Below the pieces are notes generated by a model that saw nothing but the letters and a program-made list of their open reading frames with translations, had not been told where the DNA came from and made no database searches. Made by a program: the position numbers and the translations under genes. 64,000 nt of DNA from Poritiphilus flavus (GTDB taxonomy: Bacteria; Bacteroidota; Bacteroidia; Flavobacteriales; Flavobacteriaceae), in the NCBI RefSeq assembly GCF_009901585.1, contig NZ_WXYO01000007.1, forward strand, positions 372,001-436,000, in the 5' to 3' direction. Of this stretch, positions 36,040 through 44,098 are shown in pieces. How positions within the stretch are numbered: position 1 is the stretch's first letter; every line of letters starts with the position of its first letter.

Positions 36040-36995
36040 ATGGATAAATCTCAGCAAATAAAGGGTTTCAAAGGCATTTTAGAGTTAATCAAATATTTTG
36101 ACACAGAAGAAAAGTGCGCGGAATATTTAGCTTTCCAACGATGGGGTGATAACCCAATCTGCCCACATTGCAATCATGACAAAATCTATGAACTTAAAGG
36201 TAAGAACAAAAGATTTAAGTGTGCTTCGTGTAGGAAGCAATTGAGCGTTCGAGTAGGAACGATTTTCGAAGACAGTAAAATTAAACTGCAAAAATGGTTT
36301 ACTGCAATATGGCTAGTCACTTCTCATAAAAGGGCATATCCTCGCTTCAATTGCACAGGGATTTGAATGTAACACAAAAAACCGCGTGGTTTATGCTGCA
36401 ACGGATCAGATATGCGCTTTCATACGATTTTACAGATTCCTTGGATGGTGAAGTTGAAGTTGACGAAACTTATGTGGGTGGAAAGAATAAGAATCGACAC
36501 GGCAATAAGAAAATGCCAAACTCGCAAGGACGTAGTGCAATTGACAAAACCCCTGTAGTAGGTATGGTTCAACGTTCCGGCCTTCTAACTGCATCAACCG
36601 TGAAGGACGTTAAGGCAGAAACCTTGATCCAAGAGATTATTAAAAAAGTCCGTGAATCCGCCAAAATATATACCGATGAATGGTTGGGCTATAATGGACC
36701 GAAAAGAATATATGACCATTCAATTGTCAAACACAATAAAGGGGAGTATGTGAATGGTCGTATTCACACAAATACCATCGAGGGATTTTGGTCATTACTA
36801 AAAAGAGGCATATTTGGCATTTATCATTTTGCTTCTAAAAAACACCTGCAAAATATGTTGATGAGTTTGTTTTTAGGTATAACACTAGAGGCATCTCAGA
36901 ATCATTTAGGTTTGAATTCTACTTGTCTAATTGCGAGAGGAAACTGGATTACAAAACCCTTATTGGAAGGTAAATTTGCCCCAAAGTTGGCATAA
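36040..36995 (+). pseudogene. ISXO2-like transposase, frameshifted
   Basis: The N-terminal part (36040-36366) has a zinc ribbon (CPHC then CASC) and reads into KWFTAIWLVTSHK, after which the frame goes wrong. The rest (from about 36327 in the -1 frame) continues as GISSLQLHRDLNVTQKTAWFMLQRIR and carries the catalytic-type segments VDETYVGG, YTDEWLGY and NTIEGFWSLLKRGIFGIYH. One missing A in the AAAA run near 36327 would restore the frame. No classical slippery heptamer is in register, so I treat it as a mutation or sequencing error rather than programmed frameshifting. Confidence 0.85.
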
Positions 36996-37042
36996 AAGCA
37001 TTTTTTGCTTAATTTTGTAGGGTAAATTTACCCTAAAATTGG
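36969..37042 (+). promoter_or_regulatory. tandem near-repeats with palindromic core, possible operator
   Basis: GGGTAAATTTACCC at 37020-37033 is a perfect 14-bp palindrome directly before the TTG start of the HTH-ImmA/IrrE gene. A near-copy, GGTAAATTTGCCC, lies 52 nt upstream at the end of the transposase gene; the similarity extends through AAA.TTGG. Such a spaced pair is a natural operator for the HTH protein itself, which would then be autoregulated (inference). Confidence 0.5.
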
Positions 37043-38271
37043 AAAAATTAGATATAACCCGCCTTTTAGACAAGTCATTTTCTGAAGATTATGAACCCGT
37101 TGATCTTCTTAAACTCTTTGAGAAAAAATCAAAGGAATATGGATTTAGCACAACTCACGCAAGGGAGCTTTTAGGAATAGAGCGTAAATCATTAATGCCT
37201 ATACTTGAAGGAACCGCTAAACAGCCAAATCTCATAAATGTCCTTAAGATAGCGGATTACCTTGAGATTGACTTCAATGTTATGCTGGCCAGTTTGGTAG
37301 CAAAGCAAAGTCCAGAGAATGTGCAAAAGCTTACAGAGGCTCGAAAAGCATCTTTTGTAGCGAAAAACTTTGATGTTGACAGGCTGTATTCAGAGGGATT
37401 CTTGACGACAAAAACCGATACTAATACAATCATTGATAGAATATTGACCTTTTTTGGTTTTGAGACATTAGCGGATTATGAAAATTTGATCGACAGAGTT
37501 TCTTTGGCCGTTTTTAGCAAGTCAAAAAGGAGTTTTGTTGACAAGATGCGTCACTTTTCAGTCAATGCCGCCTTTCATATCTTCGAAACCATAGACAATC
37601 CCAATGAATATCATAGAGAAGCTTTGCTGGATCTGATGCCGAAGATAAAACCTTATTGCCAGGATGTTGAAAATGGTCTTTTTATTGTTTGTAAAGCATT
37701 GTATAATCATGGGGTTACAGTAATATTTCAAAATCATTTAACCACCTCACAGCTAAGGGGTGCAACTTTTTTTGTTAAGGACAAACCGTGCATCGTGCTT
37801 ACAGACCTCTTTAAGAGATATCCAACAATTTGGTGGGCGTTGTTGCACGAGCTTTACCATGTACTTTTTGATGAAGAGGATGTTAAGAAAAGTGGCTATC
37901 ACCTATCAGGAGAGGATCAGATAACCTTAATAGATGAAGAGGCTCCAAATGAATTTGCAAGCGATTATTTTGTTGACAAGGCAGAACTAAATTTTATACG
38001 GCCCAGAATTTTTGAAGAGTATTTGGTAAGAAATTTTGCTAAAAAAATCAAAGTACATCCGTCATTTATCTATGCAAAGTTTCAGCATCACATGAAAGAA
38101 GTCGAAGGAAAAGATTTCTATGGCGCATTCAGGACTGAATTTCCTGATTATAAGAAGGCTGTGGCGAGATTGAATCCCATATCTTGGAAGGAGGATTATT
38201 CGATTCCCGCTATAGCCAAAAGATTAAAAGAGATTTTTGATTTAAAAGAAGAATATGGAAAAAAAGAATAA
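37039..38271 (+). CDS. HTH - ImmA/IrrE-family metallopeptidase
   Basis: A 410-residue protein. The N-terminal part (about 35-90) is an XRE-like HTH (STTHARELLGIERKSLMPILEG). The C-terminal half has the ImmA/IrrE zinc motif HELYH at 270-274 and the downstream EEAPNEFASDYF segment supplying the third ligand. Related proteases cleave repressors to activate mobile elements or stress genes. It starts at a TTG (a TAG stop lies 18 nt upstream) and overlaps the next gene by 17 nt. It is cargo of the IS1595-type element. Confidence 0.85.
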   Translation: MEKLDITRLLDKSFSEDYEPVDLLKLFEKKSKEYGFSTTHARELLGIERKSLMPILEGTAKQPNLINVLKIADYLEIDFNVMLASLVAKQSPENVQKLTEARKASFVAKNFDVDRLYSEGFLTTKTDTNTIIDRILTFFGFETLADYENLIDRVSLAVFSKSKRSFVDKMRHFSVNAAFHIFETIDNPNEYHREALLDLMPKIKPYCQDVENGLFIVCKALYNHGVTVIFQNHLTTSQLRGATFFVKDKPCIVLTDLFKRYPTIWWALLHELYHVLFDEEDVKKSGYHLSGEDQITLIDEEAPNEFASDYFVDKAELNFIRPRIFEEYLVRNFAKKIKVHPSFIYAKFQHHMKEVEGKDFYGAFRTEFPDYKKAVARLNPISWKEDYSIPAIAKRLKEIFDLKEEYGKKE

Positions 38272-38809
38272 AACCAGAAAGGAAATTGACGAAAAGAAGC
38301 ATCTGGAAAAGCTCAAAATTCTACAAGATGCGAAGGCTTCTAAAGAAAAGCAACTTACCATTGATCTGGGTACTCATTCAATTGAGGAAATTGACAGACT
38401 AAAAGAAATTCTTAATAAGCATTTTGACGACCCCGAAGAAAAGTATCAGTTGTATTATAAAGGTATTAGAAAAGTTTTAATGCAATTTCTGCCAAAGGGA
38501 AAGTCGTTTGCTGAAGAACGTCAAATAATCTATGATGAGAAGAACATTTTTCTAAATAGAGGGAAGGCGAAAAGCAAAGACGGTGTAAGAGGAAGCGATG
38601 GAAGAATGACTTTTAATGACGACATGAATGTTATGGCCGATTTAGTCTCAGATTGGGTAATGACCTCCCAAGACCCCGTAGATTTATACCAGAGGTTATT
38701 TGACCTTAATGAAAAGTATGGTTATCCGCATCAGGAATATGATGATAGTAGCGCTTCATTTCACACGGCAATGAAGAAGATAGCGAAAGTTCCAAAGCCA
38801 AAAGACTAG
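38255..38809 (+). CDS. unknown cargo protein of the IS1595-type element
   Basis: A 184-residue, highly charged protein without membrane segments. It starts with a Lys/Glu-rich helix (MEKKNKTRKEIDEKKHLEKLK) and has an SIEEIDRLKEILNKHFDDP helical region and a GSDGRMTFNDDMNVMADLVSDW segment. I recognise no family. The ATG lies inside the end of the metallopeptidase gene, so translation is coupled. It could be the protease's substrate, partner or antidote. Confidence 0.7.
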   Translation: MEKKNKTRKEIDEKKHLEKLKILQDAKASKEKQLTIDLGTHSIEEIDRLKEILNKHFDDPEEKYQLYYKGIRKVLMQFLPKGKSFAEERQIIYDEKNIFLNRGKAKSKDGVRGSDGRMTFNDDMNVMADLVSDWVMTSQDPVDLYQRLFDLNEKYGYPHQEYDDSSASFHTAMKKIAKVPKPKD

Positions 38810-38812
38810 GTT

Positions 38813-39094
38813 ATGGAATTAGATTTTTGCTCACCACAGGCATGGCTGATATTGATCTTTGCATTAATACCTATAATTGGCCTGATTTTAGGTTTTAGGA
38901 ATAGAACACGTTATAACCCACCTAAAGGTCTTGGCAAACGATTTATACAGTTGATGTCGGTTGTACTTGTTTTGCCCATAATAGCTATCCTTTCCATTCT
39001 TGGGATTATTGAAGCTCAACTCTTAGGTGGATTGCTGGGCGCAATAATCGGATACACCCTTTCAGATTTAGCGAAAGACGAAAAAGACGAATGA
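38813..39094 (+). CDS. small membrane protein, cargo of the IS1595-type element
   Basis: A 93-residue protein with two or three membrane helices (about 10-27, 43-62, 67-83) and an acidic tail (KDEKDE). It starts 3 nt after the previous gene and stops 16 nt before the right inverted repeat. I recognise no family. Confidence 0.65.
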   Translation: MELDFCSPQAWLILIFALIPIIGLILGFRNRTRYNPPKGLGKRFIQLMSVVLVLPIIAILSILGIIEAQLLGGLLGAIIGYTLSDLAKDEKDE

Positions 39095-39110
39095 TATTTT
39101 TTTGACCTTA

Positions 39111-39135
39111 TGGGTTATTATTGTATATAGTTACC
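39111..39135. repeat. right terminal inverted repeat of the IS1595-type element
   Basis: Reads TGGGTTA... to ...GTATATAGTTACC on the plus strand, the reverse complement of the left end with a four-to-five-base central difference. Confidence 0.88.
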
Positions 39136-39143
39136 ATAAATAA
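39136..39143. repeat. right copy of 8-bp target duplication
   Basis: ATAAATAA, identical to 35972-35979; its perfect state suggests a recent insertion. Confidence 0.85.
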
Positions 39144-39233
39144 TTAGGTTAGTACACCAAAATAGATGACCCATCGTAAGCCGGTACCCAAAAGCCTGTC
39201 GCTGAGCTTTATGCCATTACAGACCTGGCTATG

Positions 39234-39719
39234 CTATTCATTGATAATATCTTCAAGAATATTCGACTCATAGAGGTTGCCCCTGACAATAAGCAGATAA
39301 CTGCCCTCAGCCAATGCCTTAATAATCCGGTTGGTCTGATATAAGGAAATTCCCAAACCTCTAAAAATATCGTACGGACCAATTGAAATTGCACCAAGTG
39401 ATTTTCCCTCTACTTCATGAAGAAAGGTCGGGACCAGGAAGCCGATAATAAATATGTTGCCGATTTCAGGATTGTAAAGAAAGTCTATGTCCGGGCGGGC
39501 ACCTGTTAAATCTATCCAAAGGTTTTCCATGTAGGGGATTTTGTGACCTTTTTCCGTCTCCAGGGCGAACCGCTTGTCCAGTATTCCAAGAATGGAGATT
39601 TCTAAATTCTGAAAGTTATTGCACCTTAGGGTTTTTAAAGTCTTATCTATATCTTTTATTTGGGAGTACACTTTAAAAGTCACTCTCTTTTGTTCCGTTT
39701 TTGGGACGTTTATCATCAT
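39234..39719 (-). CDS. unknown 161-residue protein of the stress regulon
   Basis: A soluble alpha/beta protein (MMINVPKTEQKRVTFKVYSQIKD...). The second half reads PTFLHEVEGKSLGAISIGPYDIFRGLGIS... and ends in a strand SYLLIVRGN, faintly recalling general-stress-protein domains such as DUF1269/YflT-like folds, but I would not assign it. Its minus-strand promoter carries the regulon box at 39826-39837, so a stress role is inferred from regulation rather than from sequence. Confidence 0.65.
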   Translation of the reverse strand: MMINVPKTEQKRVTFKVYSQIKDIDKTLKTLRCNNFQNLEISILGILDKRFALETEKGHKIPYMENLWIDLTGARPDIDFLYNPEIGNIFIIGFLVPTFLHEVEGKSLGAISIGPYDIFRGLGISLYQTNRIIKALAEGSYLLIVRGNLYESNILEDIINE

Positions 39720-40154
39720 AAATGCATTTTAAGGAAATCTTAGTTTGTAAGTCAGTGAGTTCCCAAAACCATAAGATCTCGGGGCTGATCCCTGGAAAGG
39801 TACTATAGGGTTGCTACAACAGCACTGACCTGGGTCATTGAGATTAAAATCCGCGTTCGGCAGTTTAAGTTTAGTGGAGCTGGAAGTAATGTGATAGGAA
39901 CAAACTTAGATGAAATAAATTTTGGGGATGGGATCTTACATACGGAGACGGCCCCATACGACAAAATTTGGATAGCATTGGCTCTACTAACCTAATTCAG
40001 TGATTTGCTGTTATTCACTGCTGTTGGAGAGGACAATATTTCGCGGTCCCCCAAAGGATTATACCTTCAAGTAGGCAGGTATAAGAAAGCATGCCACTTA
40101 GGGAATTTCTGGACGCATGGTAGAGGCCGTGGAAACAAATCGTTATATCACCTA
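39720..40154. other. 435-nt intergenic region
   Basis: Holds the regulon box of the 39234-39719 gene near 39795-39837. I see no gene in the rest; a 62-codon plus-strand frame at 40005-40193 has no visible family or signal and I reject it. Confidence 0.5.
39795..39837 (-). promoter_or_regulatory. CRP/FNR-type palindrome plus -7 element, 161-residue protein gene
   Basis: TGACCTGGGTCA at 39826-39837 (a TGACC-N2-GGTCA palindrome). On the minus strand, after 23 nt, comes TACCTTTC (39802-39795), one mismatch to TANNTTTG. Confidence 0.65.
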
Positions 40155-40664
40155 TTACAGGAAATTTCCGTTTTCATCCACCTTTACCCTTAGGACCTTT
40201 TCCTCGTTCTCCAATTTAATCTTGTATATTTTGGTTACTCCCTTGTCTTCATGGTACCTCACCAAATAAATATCTTTGGTGATCTTCCAGTTGGGAAACC
40301 TTTCCTGTATCGCTTTCCTTACCGATTTTGTAAGTGATACATCCCTGAAACGCTCAGCGGTTAGTATAATTTTGCCATCCTTATCATAGGCAGCCAGGAT
40401 CCTACCCTCTGGAATATAAAAGTTGATGTGGTACAGGCCGTAATCGTCCTGATAGTATTCGGAACCCTTGACGTCAAAAGCGGCTACCTTACGTTCCAAC
40501 ATCTCCACAGGCACAGGGCCTGGTTCTTCCGAGGCCAGACTATGCAAGTACTTATAATTGGTTGCATAGACTACTACTTCCGAAAGCTCTTCCGTTTTTA
40601 TGTCCTGACCAAAGGTTTGGACAGTGAGTCCAATGGCAATTAAACCTAATATAATTTTCTTCAT
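40155..40664 (-). CDS. secreted PepSY-like protein
   Basis: A 169-residue protein with a cleavable signal peptide (MKKIILGLIAIGLTVQTFGQ). The mature part is a duplicated strand-helix unit like the periplasmic PepSY/beta-lactamase-inhibitor-like fold: AAYDKDGKIILTAERF...VRKAIQERFPNWKITKDIYLVRYHE, then TKIYKIKLENEEKVLRVKVDENG. Function is unknown. It is transcribed divergently from the pyridoxamine-oxidase-like gene, and each has its own regulon box. Confidence 0.7.
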   Translation of the reverse strand: MKKIILGLIAIGLTVQTFGQDIKTEELSEVVVYATNYKYLHSLASEEPGPVPVEMLERKVAAFDVKGSEYYQDDYGLYHINFYIPEGRILAAYDKDGKIILTAERFRDVSLTKSVRKAIQERFPNWKITKDIYLVRYHEDKGVTKIYKIKLENEEKVLRVKVDENGNFL

Positions 40665-40725
40665 GACAATGATATTTATGTTATCGAATAATCTTGTTAT
40701 AGTCCCTTTTTTGGAATTACAAGGT

Positions 40726-40768
40726 CAAAAATATTGTGCTTTAAAGACAGTTCAAATGACCTGGCTCA
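40726..40768 (-). promoter_or_regulatory. CRP/FNR-type palindrome plus -7 element, PepSY-like gene
   Basis: TGACCTGGCTCA at 40757-40768; after 23 nt on the minus strand comes the perfect -7 element TATTTTTG (40733-40726). Predicted start near 40721, 57 nt before the ATG. Confidence 0.7.
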
Positions 40769-40910
40769 TTACAGCTCGTTTAGGCCGCCCCATCCTCTTT
40801 AAATTCTTCTTATGGCCTGGTTCACAAGTAATCGTTTTCTTGCGATCGGGCATAAAATGAAGCAACGCCTGGTCCCAATACAGAAAGTGCAATAATCCAG
40901 GGTTATGGAC

Positions 40911-40953
40911 TGACTATCGTCATGAAACAGCTTTACAGTGCGGTTTATCTTTA
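40911..40953 (+). promoter_or_regulatory. CRP/FNR-type palindrome plus -7 element, FMN-binding protein gene
   Basis: TGACTATCGTCA at 40911-40922; after 23 nt comes TATCTTTA at 40946-40953, one mismatch to TANNTTTG. The ATG is at 40988. Confidence 0.62.
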
Positions 40954-40987
40954 TAGAAAACATTGGCGAGATACATAATATATCATT

Positions 40988-41449
40988 ATGATAAAGGATC
41001 TGGATCAAACCAAATGCATGGAACTACTGCGCAACAACTATATTGGGCGCCTTGCATTCGTTCAGGGCAAAAGCCCATATATAATCCCCATTACCTATTA
41101 TTATCATGATCGGGATGCCAGGAGTATCATTAGTTATTCCGCAGAGGGACATAAAATCCGGGCTATGCGAAAAAATACCTCGGTTTCCCTGGAGGTCGAT
41201 GAAATTGAATCCGTCAGCAAATGGAAGTCTGTACTGGTGCACGGGCAGTTTGAGGAACTTGAGGGAATTGATGCCAAGAGTCAGTTGCACGAATTCGTGA
41301 AAGGCGTAAAGAGCATTATCAACAAAAAGGAAGAAAAGCAGCTGCAGTTTATCCATGAGTTTTCCAGCAAACTGATTTCCATAGGGCCCCCGCCGGTGGT
41401 TTATCGCATAAAGATCGTTGAGATAACCGGGAAGGTTCGGGAAGAATGA
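40988..41449 (+). CDS. pyridoxamine 5'-phosphate oxidase-like FMN-binding protein
   Basis: A 153-residue split-barrel flavin-binding protein: LLRNNYIGRLAFVQGKSPYIIPITYYYHDRDARSIISYSAEGHKIRAMRKN...VSLEVDEIESVSKWKSVLVHGQFEEL. It matches the Nim/PNPOx-like family of small flavoproteins rather than PdxH. Likely an oxygen- or nitro-compound-reactive flavin/F420-like reductase. It has a regulon promoter and lies 117 nt before PEP synthase. Confidence 0.87.
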   Translation: MIKDLDQTKCMELLRNNYIGRLAFVQGKSPYIIPITYYYHDRDARSIISYSAEGHKIRAMRKNTSVSLEVDEIESVSKWKSVLVHGQFEELEGIDAKSQLHEFVKGVKSIINKKEEKQLQFIHEFSSKLISIGPPPVVYRIKIVEITGKVREE

Positions 41450-41505
41450 CACCAGGCCATCACTTTCATAGATCAACACCCTGATCTCTCATTCCGCACT
41501 CTCAC

Positions 41506-41548
41506 TGATCCTGATCATTGGTTGCCTACGCGGATCACAGGAATTTTG
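41506..41548 (+). promoter_or_regulatory. CRP/FNR-type palindrome plus -7 element, PEP synthase gene
   Basis: TGATCCTGATCA at 41506-41517; after 23 nt comes GAATTTTG at 41541-41548, one mismatch to TANNTTTG. The predicted start, near 41553, lies after a TTG at 41518, so the coding start is the ATG at 41566. Confidence 0.65.
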
Positions 41549-41565
41549 AATTTCAAGACAACGTC

Positions 41566-43974
41566 ATGAAAAATTACCTCTTACGCTTTGACCAAATAGA
41601 CATAAACGATGTGCACCTCGTTGGTGGCAAGAACGCCTCTTTGGGCGAAATGTTCCAAAAACTAGTTCCGAAGGGCGTTCAAGTGCCCGATGGATTTGCG
41701 ACTACCTCGGATGCCTATTGGCTCTTTTTGGAGGAAGCCGGAATAAAAGATGAAATAGCCCTGCACATCAAAAGGCTGGATAAAAAGGAGTTTTCTAATC
41801 TAAGGGAGGTCGGAAAGTCCATTCGGGATACCATTGCCAAAGCGGATTTTCCACAGACAATCAAAGATGCCGTAAAAGTAGGTTATGACGGTCTGGTGAG
41901 AAAGTATGGGAAGGAAATTTCCCTGGCCGTTCGCAGTAGTGCAACCGCGGAAGATCTGCCAACAGCCAGTTTCGCAGGACAGCTGGAGACCTTCCTCAAC
42001 GTAAAAGGCTATGGGGAGCTGATCGCTGCTTGCCACAAATGTTATGCCTCCCTATTTACAGATCGTGCCATAAAATACCGTGAGGACCTTGGTTTTGACC
42101 AGACGAAAGTCGCACTTTCCATAGGGGTGCAACTGATGGTTCGCGCAGATCTGGCATGTTCAGGGGTAAACTTTACCCTGGACCCGGAAACCGGTTTTAA
42201 AGATGTGGTTTTGATCTCCGGTGTTTGGGGCCTTGGGGAGAACATCGTACAGGGCAATGTCAATCCCGATGATTTTTATGTATTCAAGCCTAGTTTGAAG
42301 AAAGGCATGCCACAGCCCATTGTTTCCCGAAGAATGGGAAGCAAGAAAAAGACCATGGTCTATGATGCTTCCGGAAGTGGTACCGTAAATCTTGATACGC
42401 CTCCTGAAAAACAGGAAAAATATGTGCTGACCGATAAAGAGGTGCTGAAATTGGCGGAATGGTCTATGACCATTGAAGACCACTATCAAAGACCGATGGA
42501 TATAGAATGGGCGAAAGACGGTAAAACTAACGAACTGTTTATCGTTCAAGCAAGGCCCGAAACGGTACAGAGTGCCATAAAGGATAAATTCAAAATAACC
42601 ACCTATACCTTGCTGGAGAAGAGCAAGGCGATCACCAAGGGCATGGGCCTTGGCAATAAAATTGCCGCGGGCACAGCAAGAGTACTGCATTCCCCCGAAG
42701 AATCCGACAGATTAAGGAAAGGGCAGATTCTGATAACAGAAAAGACCGACCCGGATTGGGACCCAATCCTTAAAAAAGCTGCCGGGATCGTTACCGACCG
42801 TGGTGGGCGAACAAGCCATGCAGCCATCGTTGCTCGGGAGCTGGGCGCTGCGGCCATTGTCGGCACCAAGGATGCTACAAGGACCATCAAGGATGAACAG
42901 GAGATAACCATTTCCTGCGCCGAGGGCGACACGGGTATCGTTTATGAAGGCCGGTTGAAATGGGAAGAAAAAGAAGTGGATACCTCATTACTTAAAAAAC
43001 CCAGGACACGACCCCTGCTCATTCTCGCAGACCCGGACCAGGCCTTTAAACTGTCATTCTATCCTGCACAGGGCATCGGTTTGATGCGGTTGGAGTTTGT
43101 CATCACCAACTCCATACAGATACATCCCATGGCATTGAAGCATTTTGATAAGCTAGCCAAGGTTTCGGTCAGACAAAAAATTGAAGAACTGACCCATCAC
43201 TATCCCAATAAGGAGAACTATTTCGTCCACAAACTGGCGGAGGGCGTGGGTACCATCGCGGCTGCGTTCTATCCCAGGGAAGTGATCGTGAGAATGAGCG
43301 ATTTCAAGTCCAATGAATATGCCAATTTGATCGGAGGTAATGAATTTGAGCCCTTGGAAAGTAATCCTATGATCGGCTTCAGGGGCGCTTCGCGTTATTA
43401 CGACCCAAAATATGAAGATGGTTTTGCCATGGAATGCAAGGCATTAAAAATGGTCCGGGAAGATATGGGCTTAACAAATGTGAAGGTCATGATCCCTTTC
43501 TGTCGCACCTTGAAAGAAGCGCAAAAGGTAATCGATGTGATGAAGGACAATGGCATAAGAAGAGGTGACAATGGACTTGAGCTCTACATGATGACCGAGA
43601 TCCCCAATAACGTAATTCTGGCCGAGGAGTTCGCGAAATACTTTGATGGTTTCTCCATTGGTTCAAACGACCTTACCCAATTGACCTTGGGAGTAGACCG
43701 CGATTCCGAACTATTGAGCGACATTTTCGATGTCAACGACCCTGGGGTCAAAAAAATGATCTCAATGGTCATTGCCTCGGCAAAGAGCAGCCAAACCAAA
43801 ATCGGGCTTTGCGGACAGGCTCCGAGTGATGATCCTGAGTTCGCAAAATTTCTTGTCAAACAAGGGATCGATTCTATTTCCTTCAATGCTGATGCCTTGC
43901 TACAAGGCATCGAGAACATCAATGATGCGGAGCTGGCCTTGGTGAGTTTCGGAATGGAAACGAGTGATAATTGA
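41566..43974 (+). CDS. ppsA: phosphoenolpyruvate synthase
   Basis: An 802-residue PEP synthase (pyruvate, water dikinase). The N-terminal ATP-grasp domain has VGGKNASLGEM and AVRSSATAEDLPTASFAGQ. The phospho-His domain has the catalytic TDRGGRTSHAAIVARELG. The C-terminal PEP/pyruvate barrel has GLMRLEFVI and the conserved GLCGQAPSDDPEF. Length is as expected. It makes PEP from pyruvate and ATP with release of AMP and phosphate. The ATG at 41566 is supported by the promoter at 41506-41548. Its place in a stress regulon suggests a metabolic switch. Confidence 0.95.
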   Translation: MKNYLLRFDQIDINDVHLVGGKNASLGEMFQKLVPKGVQVPDGFATTSDAYWLFLEEAGIKDEIALHIKRLDKKEFSNLREVGKSIRDTIAKADFPQTIKDAVKVGYDGLVRKYGKEISLAVRSSATAEDLPTASFAGQLETFLNVKGYGELIAACHKCYASLFTDRAIKYREDLGFDQTKVALSIGVQLMVRADLACSGVNFTLDPETGFKDVVLISGVWGLGENIVQGNVNPDDFYVFKPSLKKGMPQPIVSRRMGSKKKTMVYDASGSGTVNLDTPPEKQEKYVLTDKEVLKLAEWSMTIEDHYQRPMDIEWAKDGKTNELFIVQARPETVQSAIKDKFKITTYTLLEKSKAITKGMGLGNKIAAGTARVLHSPEESDRLRKGQILITEKTDPDWDPILKKAAGIVTDRGGRTSHAAIVARELGAAAIVGTKDATRTIKDEQEITISCAEGDTGIVYEGRLKWEEKEVDTSLLKKPRTRPLLILADPDQAFKLSFYPAQGIGLMRLEFVITNSIQIHPMALKHFDKLAKVSVRQKIEELTHHYPNKENYFVHKLAEGVGTIAAAFYPREVIVRMSDFKSNEYANLIGGNEFEPLESNPMIGFRGASRYYDPKYEDGFAMECKALKMVREDMGLTNVKVMIPFCRTLKEAQKVIDVMKDNGIRRGDNGLELYMMTEIPNNVILAEEFAKYFDGFSIGSNDLTQLTLGVDRDSELLSDIFDVNDPGVKKMISMVIASAKSSQTKIGLCGQAPSDDPEFAKFLVKQGIDSISFNADALLQGIENINDAELALVSFGMETSDN

Positions 43975-44098
43975 TACAAAGGTGGATAATAAGCAAATAA
44001 TCAGCGTTTGGCACTACAGGCGCAAGCTTTAGGACTGAAGCATAGGTTTATAAATCAGCCGACTGAAATACCTCAGGCTAGAGCACAATTGGCAGACT

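Larger units (their letters stand above)
35980..39135. mobile_element. IS1595/ISXO2-type transposon with three cargo genes
   Basis: The element is bounded by 25-bp terminal inverted repeats at 35980-36004 and 39111-39135. Both begin GGTAACTATATAC reading inward and both end in TAACCCA; about 21 of 25 positions match. It is flanked by a perfect 8-bp target duplication, ATAAATAA, at 35972-35979 and 39136-39143, the length usual for IS1595. It holds a frameshifted ISXO2-like transposase, an HTH-ImmA/IrrE metallopeptidase, an unknown protein and a small membrane protein, all on the plus strand. Cargo inside an intact pair of ends is what makes it unusual. Confidence 0.92.

Noticed and set aside
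36320-36366. Programmed -1 frameshifting in the transposase
   Set aside because: No slippery heptamer of the X XXY YYZ type is in register with the codons; a lost base explains it better.
40005-40193. 62-codon plus-strand frame
   Set aside because: No family, signal or coding character; overlaps the end of the PepSY-like gene.
44064-44075. TGA-N6-TCA word before the FAD oxidoreductase gene
   Set aside because: The -7 element would fall on the start codon at 44099, so it cannot be a class II site for that gene.
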